Shown here: positions 32,301 through 45,306 of the stretch, one piece after another
Numbering within the stretch: the first letter of the stretch is position 1
Layout: every line of letters begins with the position of its first letter
DNA from: Antedon mediterranea
Taxonomy: Eukaryota > Echinodermata > Crinoidea > Comatulida > Antedonidae
Assembly (NCBI RefSeq): GCF_964355755.1
Contig: NC_092671.1
Location: forward strand, 11,419,001-11,483,000
Reading direction: 5' to 3'
DNA length: 64,000 nt
Notes under the pieces: model-generated
The model's input: only the letters and a program-made list of their open reading frames with translations
What the model was told of the DNA's origin: nothing
Databases searched by the model: none
Position numbers and translations under genes: made by a program

Positions 32301-35300
32301 CAGATTTTAAATTGGCCATTTTGCAGTTTTAATGAAATAATTATTTCACTTATAAAAAGACAAGAAAAAACGGTTAATTTTAACCAAAAACCATTGTCTG
32401 ACAGATAGTGTATTTGCTTTAAATTAAATTTTTTCAGGTAAATAATTTTTTTTATCCAGTTTTTAGTCAAAATGAATAACTATTATGTGACATTAAAATG
32501 GCATATTCCAAAAAAAAAATCTGAACAAAATAATTTTTTTTAGGAGGACAATAATATATTCTCTTGTATTGTATTTTTTTTAAATTTGGATCCGCCTATG
32601 CAGAGCAGTTAATGGTTCAAATGGATATTTTTGTATTTTCACAGTAATGACAAGCAGAATGGTTCCAAAAACTCCAAGTGTCATGCCAAGTATTACTCCA
32701 ACTTCTATGACTACTCCAGGTTTGCATAAAACATTTAATTTATTATTATTTATTAAAATATCAGTCAATCAATGTTAGTATAAAATGGGCAGACAATCTG
32801 TGTAAGGGTCTGTCTACACTGTCCAACTTGATGTGACAAAAACATGTGGACATGATGATGTCATATCACTACCATATTTGGGCATATCACACTTTTTTTG
32901 TCAAACTAGTTTGATAGTGTAGACAGAGCTTAAGGGTCATACGTAGGATTGAGTGTGAACCCTCAACCCCCTGGCTACTGGCTTGATAAGCATGTACTGT
33001 AATAATAAACTTATTATTTTTGTTTTCAGTTACTGATTATTGCAAGGAAGAGAACAACTGTGAACATATTTGTGTTAATATTAAAGATGGTTTCAGATGT
33101 GAATGTAACGCTGGTTATATGCTGCAGAAGGACCAAGCTAAATGTAAAGGTATGGACAACCTTAAATCAGAAATACTTTTTGTCAATCATTAACATGTTG
33201 GCTTAATAATAGAGTCATCCAACAGCAAGTAACTAATAGTGATAATTTCTGAATTAATCCTGAATGTGATAAACAGTAGTCATGCCAATAAATTCATATT
33301 TGGAGACTAATGACTGGTTCACTAATTCACTTGGATGCAACGACATAGGGGCAACAAATGTGAGTTGATCAATCACATGAAACAGTTCCGATGGCCCTTC
33401 GTGATTGGTCAAGTTACCTGCAGTACAGTACGTCCTTGTGTTCTGTCAAAGAGTCGTTGGCACTACAGTAAGTCACGATTGAAGAATGAACCACAAAATA
33501 TTACTAAAGATCTAAATCTGTATAATTAGCATTGATTCCAAACAATTCAAAAACATCTTTAGTAATATTAAAATCAATCATTTTTAACCCCCTCCCCCTC
33601 TTTTTTTTTTATAGATATAAATGAGTGCAATTCAATTTATAATGATTGCCCATCAAACTCAATGTGCGTCAACTCTAAAGGAAACTATACATGTATATGC
33701 ATTGAAGGTTTTGAGGAAAATGACAAAGGGCAATGTGATGGTATGTATGTAATACTTTAAAAATGTTTTTACAGAAAAGTAAAGTTTGAGAAACAGGTTA
33801 TAATGCTTCAACCGTCGTGTGGGGTATTACACCAGAAGACAGTTGTCACATAACAACTTAAACGTTCAGAAATGCTAATCTTTATCTTGTTTCCTCTTTA
33901 GAATCAGATGGTGTACCGCAAACCTTACTTTATATTAATGAATGTGTTTTTAAAATTTGTTTGCATCTCTCTTTTTCTAAAGATGTTGATGAGTGTTCTG
34001 CGATTCGCAATCCATGTCCAAGCAACTCTGCGTGTGAAAATACTGAAGGCTCTTACATTTGCAATTGTAATGAGGGCTATTTTGAAGAAGATGACAGCTG
34101 CACAAGTATGCTTTGTCTTGTATTTTAGGCCTACAGTAGTTGATAATGATACTATGTTAATAGTGGTTACCTAACCACCAATCCCAGGTGGGAGCCAACT
34201 TGGTTTATAACTTGGCACTGGCAGAATACAAAAGATAGACCATTGGGTTAAGTCATGACTTCATTTTTAGGCCATATTCACCTATCAAACTTAAGTAAAA
34301 TATTTTCCTTAAATATTAAGTATTTCCCTTATATTGTATTCACTTGGATAGGAGATTTCTTTGTGTTTCCATTAAATGGCATGTTGAATATGGCCACTGG
34401 GTCCTAAACATATCTACAGTATTTTATTTTAAAATCCTATAAAATCCTATATACAGTAATATATCTGAATTAATTGAATTTCTTTTTGAAGACATTGACT
34501 ACTGTGAGATGGGTAATGACTGTGAGCATATATGTGTAGATAGAATATCCACTTACTCCTGTAGCTGTTATCCAGGATATTCACTCAACTCTGATGCCAA
34601 GACTTGCACAGGTTTGTATAAATAGTAGTAGAAAAGCTTTGGGACACAACAAAGTTTACCCTTGGGGTGTTTCAACCTCAATAGGGGTTAATGGCTGTAC
34701 TGTCTAAGTATATTGTTCCGTGTTTGTTTTACAGGGAAAATGCCCCTTTTATGGGTGTCCCTTGAAAAGGACCGGTGTTTCCTGAATAGGGTTGTCTCCT
34801 GAATAGGGTTGTCTCCTGAATAGGAGTGTCTCCTGAATTAGAGTGTCTTCTAAACAGCAGTGTCCCAAAAGAGGGGTTCTATAGTATTCAATTTGTCTTT
34901 ATTTCAATGTTTATTCTCATCTTCAGAGGATGGAGTTGAATGCTCATTAACCTGCGTCAATGGTTTTTGTGTGACTGGATTTTTTGGTGACAGGTGCGAG
35001 TGCTCACCTGGATATGTAAATGAAAATGACACTTGTGTGGGTGAGTAAAGCAGGCTGTAACCATGTAATGTGCATTAAAAGGCAGACTACACCAAAATGT
35101 AGATGATATAAAGGGGTGCATATATAGAAACAAAATTCACAAAAACACTGTTGATTACACTTAATTGGTTACCCTTACATTTACAGTAATTCAGTAGCCT
35201 GAAAATTCTTTTACAATGATGTAAAATGACCTAGACTTTAAATTTAAATAAAATTATACACACTTAACTGGAAACAGGAAATTTGGATTAGGCTATCTAC

Positions 35301-38300
35301 AGAGCCACAAGAGCCAGAAGTACAACGCCTACACTGATCAGCACACCGGGAGACCTCCTACTTTTTTTTCATGAGCAATAATATTATGTTCACAGGACCA
35401 TCATCCCATCCAAAGGACAACGCAATGAAAGTAAAGCATCGTTTTTACCTCAACCAAGGAAATTAGCCTAAATCACACACAGCATTAAGACACACACAAA
35501 TATATATATATATTTCCCCGGAGAAATCTTATGTAGGAGAACTTTACAGTAGGCACTCTCGGAGTGGCTTCCTAGTATAAGGATATAATCAATATGGCAC
35601 ATACAAGCTTGAATTCATAATATTCATATGCTTGTCCAATTTTATGCTATGTCACTCTTGAGTTCTCTGAATTTTCCTTCTCTATGTCAATACAATAAAG
35701 GCAACATTTTGTGTAAAAATAATATTTTTTTCTTCTGCAGACATTAATGAATGCAAAATTCCTACCTCAATTCCTGACTTAATTCTTCGAAAATGTGATG
35801 GTCTCTGCACAAATTTTGACGGTACTTATGAGTGTAGATGCTTGAATGGACAGATACAAGCGCCTGATGGACGAACATGCATCGGTAATATTTGATTTAC
35901 AATGTGAAACCTACTGTACAATACATGTTTTAGTGATTAATCCAATTTTGTCATACCGTATGTTTTATATGTGTTATATAGACAAATGCGTGTTGTGGAA
36001 TTCCTAAACGTGTTCAGAGATAGGCTGTTTTCTAAACAATGCCGTTTTGAATCATTTGTAGATCGCACCTAATATAGAAATTAAAGGATTTACTTGCTTA
36101 TTATATTCAATGTTGTTTTTTCAGATATTGATGAATGTGCTCATGATACATTGAACGATTGCGCACCACCATCAGAGGGCGGCAATTGTACCGATTTAAT
36201 AGCCCCACTAAGGTACAAATGCTCTTGTTTATCTGGATACCAAGGAAACGGCAGATCATGTGAAGGTAAGTGGAGTGGAGCTGTAGCTTGGTGGTTGACG
36301 CGCTTGCCTTCCAACCCTAAGGTCCACAGTTCAATCCTGACCTAGTGCCAGACGTGCCACTCCCTAAACTTCAAATGAGACTTAAGCTCTGTCTACACTA
36401 TCAAACTTTATGTGACAACAAAATGTGAAATGCTCATATACGGACATGATGTCATATCACCACCATATTTGGGATTATCATTACCATATTTGAGCACATC
36501 ACACTTGTAAAACTAGTGTAGACAGACAGAGCTTGTTGATAAGCAAGATAAATTATAAAATAGTCCATATATCCATCCTGTAATTGGTGAGTTACTTTAG
36601 TAAAAATATTTTTTTTATTTTTTATATTGGAGACTCCAATTAGGTTTATTTATTACTTTACAGGTTACTTTTTAAAATGTTAGTTTATAAGTCTTCTGTT
36701 CAGCTGTATACCATTTATGCATGTTCCTTTAAATTATTTGAATTTATACCACTCAAAACTAACCATATCACAAAATAGTAATGGATACTTGTTCAGTTGA
36801 ACCGTGTGAGGGTGAAAATATGATTTGTGAGAATTATCCTGGAAGTCGAAGATGTTATTGTGAACCAGGTTACTATAAAACTGAAAGAGGAGATTGTCAA
36901 AGAGGTAGGAATGGGTCAAGCATCTTGAGAAGGGAAATTATCTATATGAGGGTATTAGGAAAGCTCCATTGCACATATGCATCATCAAATATTTTCCTTT
37001 AATACAAGCTCATACTCTTCCCCTACCCCCCAATCCATCATTTTGGAAAAACCACCAAATCAATTTAATGTTTATACTGTGAAATATGTTACCATTACAA
37101 TTTGGTTTATGCTTAATGCAAACCTTACACAATACAGTGGAACCCTCTATTAATGGGAAATCTTTAGGACCATCAAAGTATCCCCTTTTAGAAGTGCCTT
37201 GATCGTAGTTTTTAAAAGGGATTTTTCCCTTTATTTGTTTCACAAGAGAGATTCTTCAATTGAGGTGTCCCAAATGAAGTATTCTACTACTAATAATCAT
37301 TGAAGTAACATATTGTTATTTATTTTGAATTTAATTTTTCTTTTGTAGTTGAGCAGACCTATTCTACATTTGTAACTTTGGATGGCCCACAGGACGTGTT
37401 TACAGATGAGTTAAAAGATAAAACTAGTGATGCTTACATACAGATGGCCACAGATATTGAATTGAGTGTATGTGACATTTATTCGGCCCTGATAAACAGG
37501 ACTTCTCCCTCTGCTCGTTAAAATGCATTATGTGAATTTCTCATTTAATAAGAATTTAAATATATATAATGTATTGTTCCCTCTATGCCATTTTAATGTC
37601 GCGTAATAGTTGGGGTTTTGGATAGTAGGGAAAATTATAACCCAGGATGGTCTTGTCGAAGATGTTATGGATTTTTTAAATCAACACCAAATTGTTTTAT
37701 TTTATAGCTGGAAGCTGAGTTTCAAGAGAAGTATGGAGATGCATTCTTAATGTGCACAGTTGAGTCTTTTGCGTAAGTTACATTTTTTATTCTTGATAAT
37801 ATTGGAATATTGAATCATAACACCCATAGAGTTTTCATCAATCAATACTTTTGATTTTTAGTTTTCTATGATAATGTGTATGATTTTTGGTTAAAATTAT
37901 GATTTTTTTCTAACAGGTCTGGGAGCATTGTAGCGAATGTTGCAACATTTTTTAATGCAGAATACAAAGGAGACTTAGCTGAAATAAACACGTTTATTAA
38001 AGATGACGCTATTTATTGTGACAAGGGCATCTGTAATATTGGAGATATCACTAACGTTAATTCCGCAAAAACAGGCATTGAAGGTATTTTGTAAAATCAG
38101 TTTTGTATTGTTTCATTGCTAATGAAGATGAGGGAACACTAATTATCATCATCAAATAAAAAGACTAAAAAAAAACCTACTCATTCATGTTTAGCCAACA
38201 CATTCTGTTATGTGTATACATGGACCATTCAAGTAAATCAGACAGACATAAATCTCTATCCTTATCAAACTATATAACTTAGTTCCAAAGATGCTCATTA

Positions 38301-41300
38301 TACTTTTTTACATTGTTGCTTTTCATTGTTAAGTTCCATGTTGAATGTCTGTTGAATTTTAAATGGTTTTAATAATGTTTTTTGTATAGTTCTGCTATTA
38401 AGATAAGATAACTTTATTTCTTCCACAAAGTGGAAATAATGGTCCTAAAGTTATCAATATCAAGTCATAAAGTCAAATCATCTACAAAATTTAAGTATCT
38501 ACCTATTGCAGTTGTACTGGATGATATTAGGGGGAACAAAGGAGATAGATTGCGAATCTATTTGAGTCTCATCCTACCGCTTGGATTGGATGAAGAGGGT
38601 GGGAGACATCCATAACAATGATGTGACTATGATTTTTCTTAAGTTGCTCGATGTAAATGAAGCAATATCAAATGTGAATATTGTTTTCCACACTAGATTT
38701 AGATGAGTGTGCAATTAGCAAAGCCTCAGATATTGAACTGTGTTTGCCACACTCTATGTGTATCAATGAAGTCGGTTCATACACATGTGCCTGTATGGAA
38801 GGATTTCAATCTGTACTCAAGTCAAACAAACAAGTATTTTGTGAAGGTTAGTAACATGAATGGACGAAAATGGGAAATATTAGGCCTATGGTAATGTCTA
38901 AGAGACAAAATGTGTCTTTTTAAAAGTAACCATAACTATTTGTTGATAATACATTAAAGAAAAACAAGAAATATGAAGATCACGAAAAACATGAAAAATG
39001 AAGATTAATTTTAAAAACTACTTCTACTTCTGTAGAAAAAACAATAAAAAAATAATGTTTTGACTTATAAAAAGTCAAATTCCACCAAAACCCATTGACT
39101 TCCAGTCAATGTGACTATTTTTTGCTTTAAATTACAGTTTGTTTAGGTAAATATTTTTTTTAGGTAAATTTGTTTTATTTTCAATCCACTGAATTTTTAG
39201 TGAATAACTATTATTTGACCTTAAAATGGCATATATAAAACAAATTTTAAAAATTATTTTTTCAGGGGGACAATACTTAAAGACTTTAAGAAATAAAATG
39301 GTTATCAACTATTTTACATTAAGGTTTTTTATTATTTGTATAGATTTAAATGAATGTGAACAGAATTCAGGCATATGCTCATCAAAGATCAACAGCTACT
39401 GTGTGAACACATACGGAGGTTATGAATGCCAGTGTGAACCAGCTTTTAAGGACATTCATGGTGTATGTGCTTGTAAGTATATTCATAAAATATTGGTGCT
39501 TTGGTTAATAGATTAAATAATGCCCCGCTTTGAATAAACACCCCCCCCCCCCCCTATAGAACATCATTTTGAATAAAGTACGCTCCCCTCAAATAAACAC
39601 CCCCCCCCCCTATAGAACATCATTTTGAATAAAGTACGCTCCCCTCAAATAAACACCCCCCCCCCCTATAGAACATCATTTTGAATAAACGCTCCCCTCA
39701 AATAAACACCCCCCTCCCTATAGAACATCATTTTGAATAAACGCTCCCCTCAAATAAACACCCCCCCCCCCCCTATAGAACATCATTTTGAATAAACGCT
39801 CCCCTCAAATAAACACCCCCCCTCCCCTATAGAACATCATTTTGAATAAACGCTCCCCTCAAATAAACACCTCCCCCCTCCCCCCTATAGAACATCATTT
39901 TGAATAAACGCTCCCCTCAAATAAACACCCCACCCTCCCCTATAGAACATCATTTTGAATAAACGCTCCCCTCAAATAAACACCCCCCCCCCTATAGAAC
40001 ATCATTTTGAATAAACGCTCCCCTCAAATAAACACCCCCCCCCCCCTATAGAACATCATTTTGAATAAACGCTCCCCTCAAATAAACACCCCCCCCCTAT
40101 AGAACATCATTTTGAATAAACGCTCCCCTCAAATAAACACCCCCACCCCCCCCCCCCCCTATAGAACATAATTTTGAATAAACGCTCCCTTCAAATAAAC
40201 ACCCCCCCCCTATAGAACATCATTTTGAATAAACGCTCCCCTCAAATAACACCCCCCCCCCCTATAGAACATCATTTTGAATAAACGCTCCCCTCAAATA
40301 AACACACCCCCCCTCCCCCTATAGAACATCATTTTGAATAAACGCTCCCCTCAAATAAACATCCCCCCCCCTCCCCTATAGAACATCATTTTGAATAAAC
40401 GCTCCCCTCAAATAAACACCCCCCCCCCCCCCCCCTATAGAACATCATTTTGAATAAAGTACGCTCCCCTCAACCAAATAAACACCCCGGGTCTTTATTT
40501 ATTTGAATAAATTGGTACATAATAAATAGTACATTGATAGATTGAACATCAACCCTCTTTCTGTTACAGCTGTTTGTGATATTATGGAGTGTGAAAATGA
40601 AGCAACTTGTGTTATCACAGGTGAAGGCAAAGAACCAGAAGCAGTATGCATGTGAGTAGGTGCTCACCTCAATTCCTATATGAAGTATTAATTTGCTTCA
40701 GTGACCTGGGCTGCTGGTTGAATGCCCTTCGCCTCCCCTGCTTCAGTCCAGGGCTGTTGATTTATTGCCCTCTCTCAAGCTTGCATCCATTAAAAATGTG
40801 CACAAAAGTTAATGTTAAGGAGAACTTTATTGAACCTATATGTCTCTGACCCTACCATAAATAATACTATAAAAATATACTATCAATAAAACTGGAATCA
40901 TCAAAAAATTAACATTAATAGGGTTAATACAGTACATTAAACTTTCATTCATATTTAACTAATTTACATACAGGTGCCGATCTGGTTATCAAGGAGAACG
41001 TTGTGAGGAAAAATCAGGTGAATATTTTATTTGTGTGTATTATTACTGTACCATACACCCTTACACAAATTTTGTAAAATACAAGATAAATTGTTACTTA
41101 TTCTTTCATTATTCAATATTTATGATGGAGACTACAATAATAACATTTGTTATCCTTTTGTTTAGATTTATATAAAACAGCAGTAGGTGTCGGTGTCTCC
41201 TTTGTTTTGCTCAGTTTCCTGCTGTTATTAGTCATCATTGTTATGGCATGTAAAAAGCAATCGGGGTAAGTCCCATAATCAGCAGTAATCTAAGTCACTT

Positions 41301-41833
41301 CTATTTTATAAACCAAAAACTGTAGAAATAAAATATACACATTCATTCATAATTCAATTTTAACTATTAAAATTGATGTAATTAGTTTTTCTTAAATAAC
41401 AATATTCAAATTGATAGTTTGGTCATTGAATTATACCAAGGCAATCTAACAACAGGACACTGACTTTGCCGTGCCCGAATGCCACAAATACCAACAGTAC
41501 TGTACTATGTACATATTCTCTACGGTCACCAGTGTCTGTTTAAGGGGCATGTAACTGATCGTGTCGCTGCCACAGATAAACCTTTCGATCTCCAAAGCTC
41601 AGCATCCTGTTGTTAAATTGCCTTAGAAATAATTTTAAAAATGAAGTAGTATTGAAAGATGGTGTATATCTAATACATATATTTTTTATCATTTTAGTAA
41701 AACATACCCTGATGAGGACCAGTATATAGATGAAGGATGGGATGAGGGCAAAGGTCATGAAGAAAAACAAAAGGCAAATGGAGGTCACACAAATGTGGTC
41801 ATGATTGCAGGAGATGTGGACAATGAACCAAGG
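26363..41833 (+). CDS. EGF/SEA-domain single-pass membrane protein (21 coding exons seen)
   Basis: Exons: 26363-26414, 31626-31682, 32013-32222, 32645-32719, 33030-33149, 33615-33740, 33983-34105, 34492-34611, 34927-35040, 35741-35884, 36125-36265, 36779-36904, 37349-37467, 37708-37772, 37917-38083, 38697-38846, 39344-39472, 40570-40651, 40974-41017, 41166-41265, 41698-41833. All join in frame to exactly 800 codons. Order: signal peptide MKAVTLMAVLFLQLVSK, Pro/Thr-rich mucin-like stretch to about 131, eight EGF modules (about 132-469; several calcium-binding with DxDEC/DINEC starts), a SEA domain (about 470-586) with G533-S534 at the usual self-cleavage place, EGF 9-11, one helix (GVGVSFVLLSFLLLLVIIVMAC) and an acidic tail. 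EGF exons are mostly phase 1-1. This EGF-SEA-EGF-TM layout is that of membrane mucins such as MUC13/MUC17. Likely a cell-surface adhesion or barrier protein. The end of the tail is modelled at 57132-57236. Confidence 0.8.
26415..31625. other. First intron of the EGF/SEA gene
   Basis: 5.2 kb. It holds a duplicated block near 26560-26720 ('ctgttcattattagttctattgcaccgtaaaagttctattta' twice), a C14 run near 29267-29280 and a MITE-1 copy at 30760-31095. No gene is recognised; open frames at 28353-28568 and 29785-29979 look like chance. Confidence 0.5.
27500..27575 (-). repeat. Possible tRNA-derived SINE head
   Basis: The minus strand has an A-box-like 'tggcgtaacgatcg' and a B-box-like 'gggttcgagactt' about 40 bp apart. 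No full cloverleaf could be drawn. It lies in intron 1 of the EGF/SEA gene. Confidence 0.3.
31695..31780. repeat. Poly-G / poly-C inverted runs
   Basis: 'ttttttttgggggggtgag' with a long G run is followed about 40 bp later by 'cccctcccccccccc' and A8. The two runs are complementary, and the G run could also form a quadruplex. They lie just after the donor of exon 2 of the EGF/SEA gene. Confidence 0.75.
32256..32560. repeat. MITE-like family 1 copy
   Basis: 'gatgtattacggtcccc' through 'taggaggacaataata'; same inner blocks as 9312-9668. Intron 3 of the EGF/SEA gene. Confidence 0.65.
32808..32932. repeat. MITE-like family 2 copy
   Basis: 'ggtctgtctacactgtccaac' against 'ttgatagtgtagacagagctta'. 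The cleanest copy in the window, with arms of about 20 bp. Confidence 0.8.
36276..36535. repeat. tRNA-like SINE head joined to a MITE family 2 copy
   Basis: 36283-36345 has A-box 'tagcttggtgg' and B-box 'agttcaatcctg'. It runs into 'ctaaacttcaaatgag' and then the MITE ends (36372-36533). The same junction ('aatcctgacctagtg' ... 'taagcctcaaatgag' ... MITE) is seen at 41970-42151, so the two parts move as one unit. Confidence 0.55.
38960..39280. repeat. MITE-like family 1 copy
   Basis: 'gatcacgaaaaacatgaaaaatgaag' through 'tttttcagggggacaatactt'. It ends about 65 bp before the exon at 39344. Confidence 0.6.
39524..40492. repeat. ~53-bp tandem array with C-runs, about 18 copies
   Basis: The unit is 'tatagaacatcattttgaataaacgctcccctcaaataaacacc' plus a C run of 6 to 17. 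Unit sequence is highly conserved while the C tract varies, as expected of slippage. It fills most of the intron between exons 39344-39472 and 40570-40651, ending about 75 bp before the acceptor. Confidence 0.95.
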
Positions 41834-42336
41834 GTGAGAAATTACATTTCATTAGTCCTTTTGTTACACTTTTTCAGCACTGATTGGTCACAGCATTGGA
41901 ATTTACTAATTTGTAGTGGAACTGTTGGTGTTAATGTGCTTCATGCCTTCCAGTTCCAATGGCCAGTGTTCAATCCTGACCTAGTGTTCGGTGTTAACTC
42001 ACAACTGCTTACTCCATTCTCTAAGCCTCAAATGAGCTACACTATCAAACTAGTGATGTACCCAGATATGGTAGTGATATGACATCACCATGTCCATTAT
42101 AATGGGCACATCACATGTAACATAATGTTTGATAGTGTAAACGGAGCTTAAGTTCAACTAATGAATAAGCACGATAATCAGTTTATCCATCCTTGGCGAG
42201 TGTTTTGCTGTATAGTGTTGGATGTGTATAATTTGTTTTTATGTCAACTACCTAACTACATGTGCCTATCTTGTTTGCATTATATTATACAAAATGCTAA
42301 ATTTCAGATAATAACATAAACGAGGGTTTCTTTTCT

Positions 42337-42802
42337 GCGAGTTGCGAGTTGCGAGTTGGAAAATGCGAGTTGCGGGTCGGAAAATGCGAGTTGCGAGTCG
42401 GAAAATGCGAGTTGCGGGTCGGAAAATGCGAGTTGCGGGTCGGAAAACGCGAGTTGCGGGTCGGAAAATGCGAGTTGCGGGTCGGAAAACGCGAGTTGCG
42501 GGTCGGAAAATGCGAGTTGCGGGTCGGAAAACGCGAGTTGCGGGTCGGAAAATGCGAGTTGCGGGTCGGAAAATGCGAGTTGCGGGTCGGAAAATGCGAG
42601 TTGCGGGTCGGAAAATGCGAGTTGCGGGTCGGAAAATGCGAGTTGCGGGTCGGAAAATGCGAGTTGCGAGTCGGAAAATGCGAGTTGCGGGTCGGAAAAT
42701 GCGAGTTGCGGGTCGGAAAATGCGAGTTGCGGGTCGGAAAATGCGAGTTGCGGGTCGGAAAATGCGAGTTGCGGGTCGGAAAATGCGAGTTGCGAGTCGG
42801 AA
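42337..42802. repeat. 21-bp minisatellite, ~22 copies (orientation 1)
   Basis: The unit is 'gaaaatgcgagttgcgggtcg', with 'gcgagtcg' or 'aacgcg' variants. Because 21 is divisible by 3 it is open in several frames on both strands, giving false proteins of 155-215 residues. The same unit occurs in reverse at 56533-57080. Confidence 0.95.
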
Positions 42803-44989
42803 ATTGTAAAAATAATAATTTTTCAAGGAGGTCGTACCATCCAAAAAAATAAATACATGAACCAAACAATCAGTAAATAAATTACAATTTAAATTTTGTT
42901 TAGTTTTTTTCATATTATGACCTGCTTAACAATTATAGACTAGTGATTCCTTTTTTAACATGGATGTTTAAAAATGGTTGAAATGAACTTATTTTGTATT
43001 TCAACACAAAACAATTATGTTATTGATACTTTATATTTTGAAATAATATAATTGTAAATATAGTAGATTAAAGTTATTATTTAATTTGTTTGCAATTACT
43101 GATGATGATACAATTACTAATAATGATACAATAAATTATGTACATGTATTTTTGCCTTGTTAAATGAGAAAATAATAATAAATTGGTAAGAAAAACTCAC
43201 ATTAAAAAGTACAGTTAGTATTGTTATTATTAGTATTGCAGGGAGGTGTTTACAGTATTTAGGTAAGCTGATTAATTATGATGGTTGGAGTCATTAGTAC
43301 TACCTTGTGTACAGCAGATACCATAAATAGGGCAAGGAAACACATACCATACCTACAGATAATGGTCAAATTTTCAAAGCTATATTATTTTCTTAGAAAT
43401 CATAGTCAATTCTTTATGTTTATAATATTTTTTTGTTAAACATTTTCAGACAAACTGTCCATAGATACATATAAATACATATGAATACAAAAAAAAGAGA
43501 AGAAATACACAGTTTATTATGTGTAACACCCATCAGCAAATCATGGAGAAGACCAATTAATGTATCTATTGAAATATAGTGCATCTCTCCAATTAAAATA
43601 CATTCTGGAATCTAACCATATATTCATAATCTAACATTTTTTTTGCTTTTCATAATTTTGGAAAGAAGACTGTAAATTGTCAACCTAAAAAATTCATAAG
43701 AAGATGGAATATTGTTTTCTACAAATAATTTTCTCTGACTTAGAATAGATATCGGAGTTGACAACAACAACATGCGGAATAAACACAAATTCATGCTTTA
43801 GTATGTACACGTACAGTACAGTAGGCATCTGTCAAATGTACTATGTGTATTTAAAGTAACTTTAGCAGGGTACAGATGTAAATACTGAAATCACTGGTTT
43901 GTTTTTAGAGAAAATATAACTTATAACTAAGATAATTCAAATTTACTTGAATTGAATTGTTGAATTTAGGTGACAATAATCATTGATCTGCGCCCACAAT
44001 TACATAGGAGAAGGAATTATTATTACTTATATACAGTATTGTTTGATGAAATGTGTGATACAGTAGGTGAAATGAAGTTGTATTTTAGTTGTTGTTCAAC
44101 GCGATGATCAAATATACAACACACTAAGAATGTAAAATTAAACTGTACATTTTGTATTGCAAGTGAAAAGATGCAGTAGAGTCGATCGCATATAAAAAAA
44201 CACTTGATCCTCAAATAAATGAATACACAGAATACATTAGAAAGTACTGGAATCAACACAGTGTTGCTTGCTTATGAATTGGTTAAACTGACTGATTAAA
44301 TGAGGAGATTGCACCCTTATTTATATCTTATTGATATATGGGGGTGCCAATTATGACTTCATCGCATAACTTAGAGATGAGAATAGTTAGTTTTTAGATG
44401 AAACTTAAATGACATCATCATCTTTAAGAAGAAATTATAGATGACATCATACCAACTTTAAGTCACAATCCCTTTTGGTATAGTACACAACAAGTGTCCA
44501 TGACAGGTAAATTTATGGGCCCTTTGGGAGTACCTAGTACAAAAGTCTGCATAGTGTAGTGCTGACTTATACAAGTAATAATATGTTAACAATTATATGA
44601 AAATGATTGTGTAAATAATAAAGTTAAAAGTAAATGCATTAAAAATCATGTGGTGGGCTAAACTGTCAGGCTTCTTATATTTATTAGTAGGTAGCAGACA
44701 CAAATCTACAATGTGGACCTTTATCAAAGCAGTCATTAATTGTTTTAGTAAAAGATACCTGCCCCAGGGTGGGAGTTAATTGCTTCATGGAGACCATGAT
44801 GGAGAATTCATTATCTTTTAAACCTACCACCAACCCCACCTCAGCTCCTCCTCCCAACCAAGATCCACATGCCATACATCCCTGAGATGGTTCAAATGTA
44901 GTAAATTTTAAATCAGATTATTTGATACAACATTACCTCTAAATGCCAGTATTTCCTTATACATGAACATTCAAACAAACAAAAATAAG

Positions 44990-45306
44990 CGAGTTAAAAA
45001 AAAATCTGCGAGTTAAAAAAAAATCTGCGAGTTAAAAAAAAATCTGCGAGTTAAAAAAAAATCTGCGAGTTAAAAAAAAATCTGCGAGTTAAAAAAAAAT
45101 CTGCGAGTTAAAAAAAAATCTGCGAGTTAAAAAAAATCTGCGAGTTAAAAAAAAATCTGCGAGTTAAAAAAAAATATGCGAGTTAAAAAAAAATATGCGA
45201 GTTAAAAAAAAATCTGCGAGTTAAAAAAAAATGTGCGAGTTAAAAAAAATGTGCGAGTTAAAAAAAAATCTGCGAGTTAAAAAAAAATCTGCGAGTTAAA
45301 AAAAAA
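44990..45306. repeat. ~19-bp tandem array 'gcgagttaaaaaaaaatct', ~16 copies
   Basis: The unit begins TGCGAGTT, the same 8-mer that opens the 21-bp minisatellite unit, followed by an A7-A9 tract. This suggests a shared origin of the arrays. Confidence 0.95.

Noticed and set aside
39524-40492. Repeat-spacer array resembling CRISPR
   Set aside because: The variable part is only C-run length, not unique spacer sequence.
42266-42913. Long open frames on both strands (155-215 aa) such as (RPATRIF)n and (MRVAGRK)n
   Set aside because: They are the 21-bp minisatellite read in multiples of three; all frames are open together, which is a repeat artefact.
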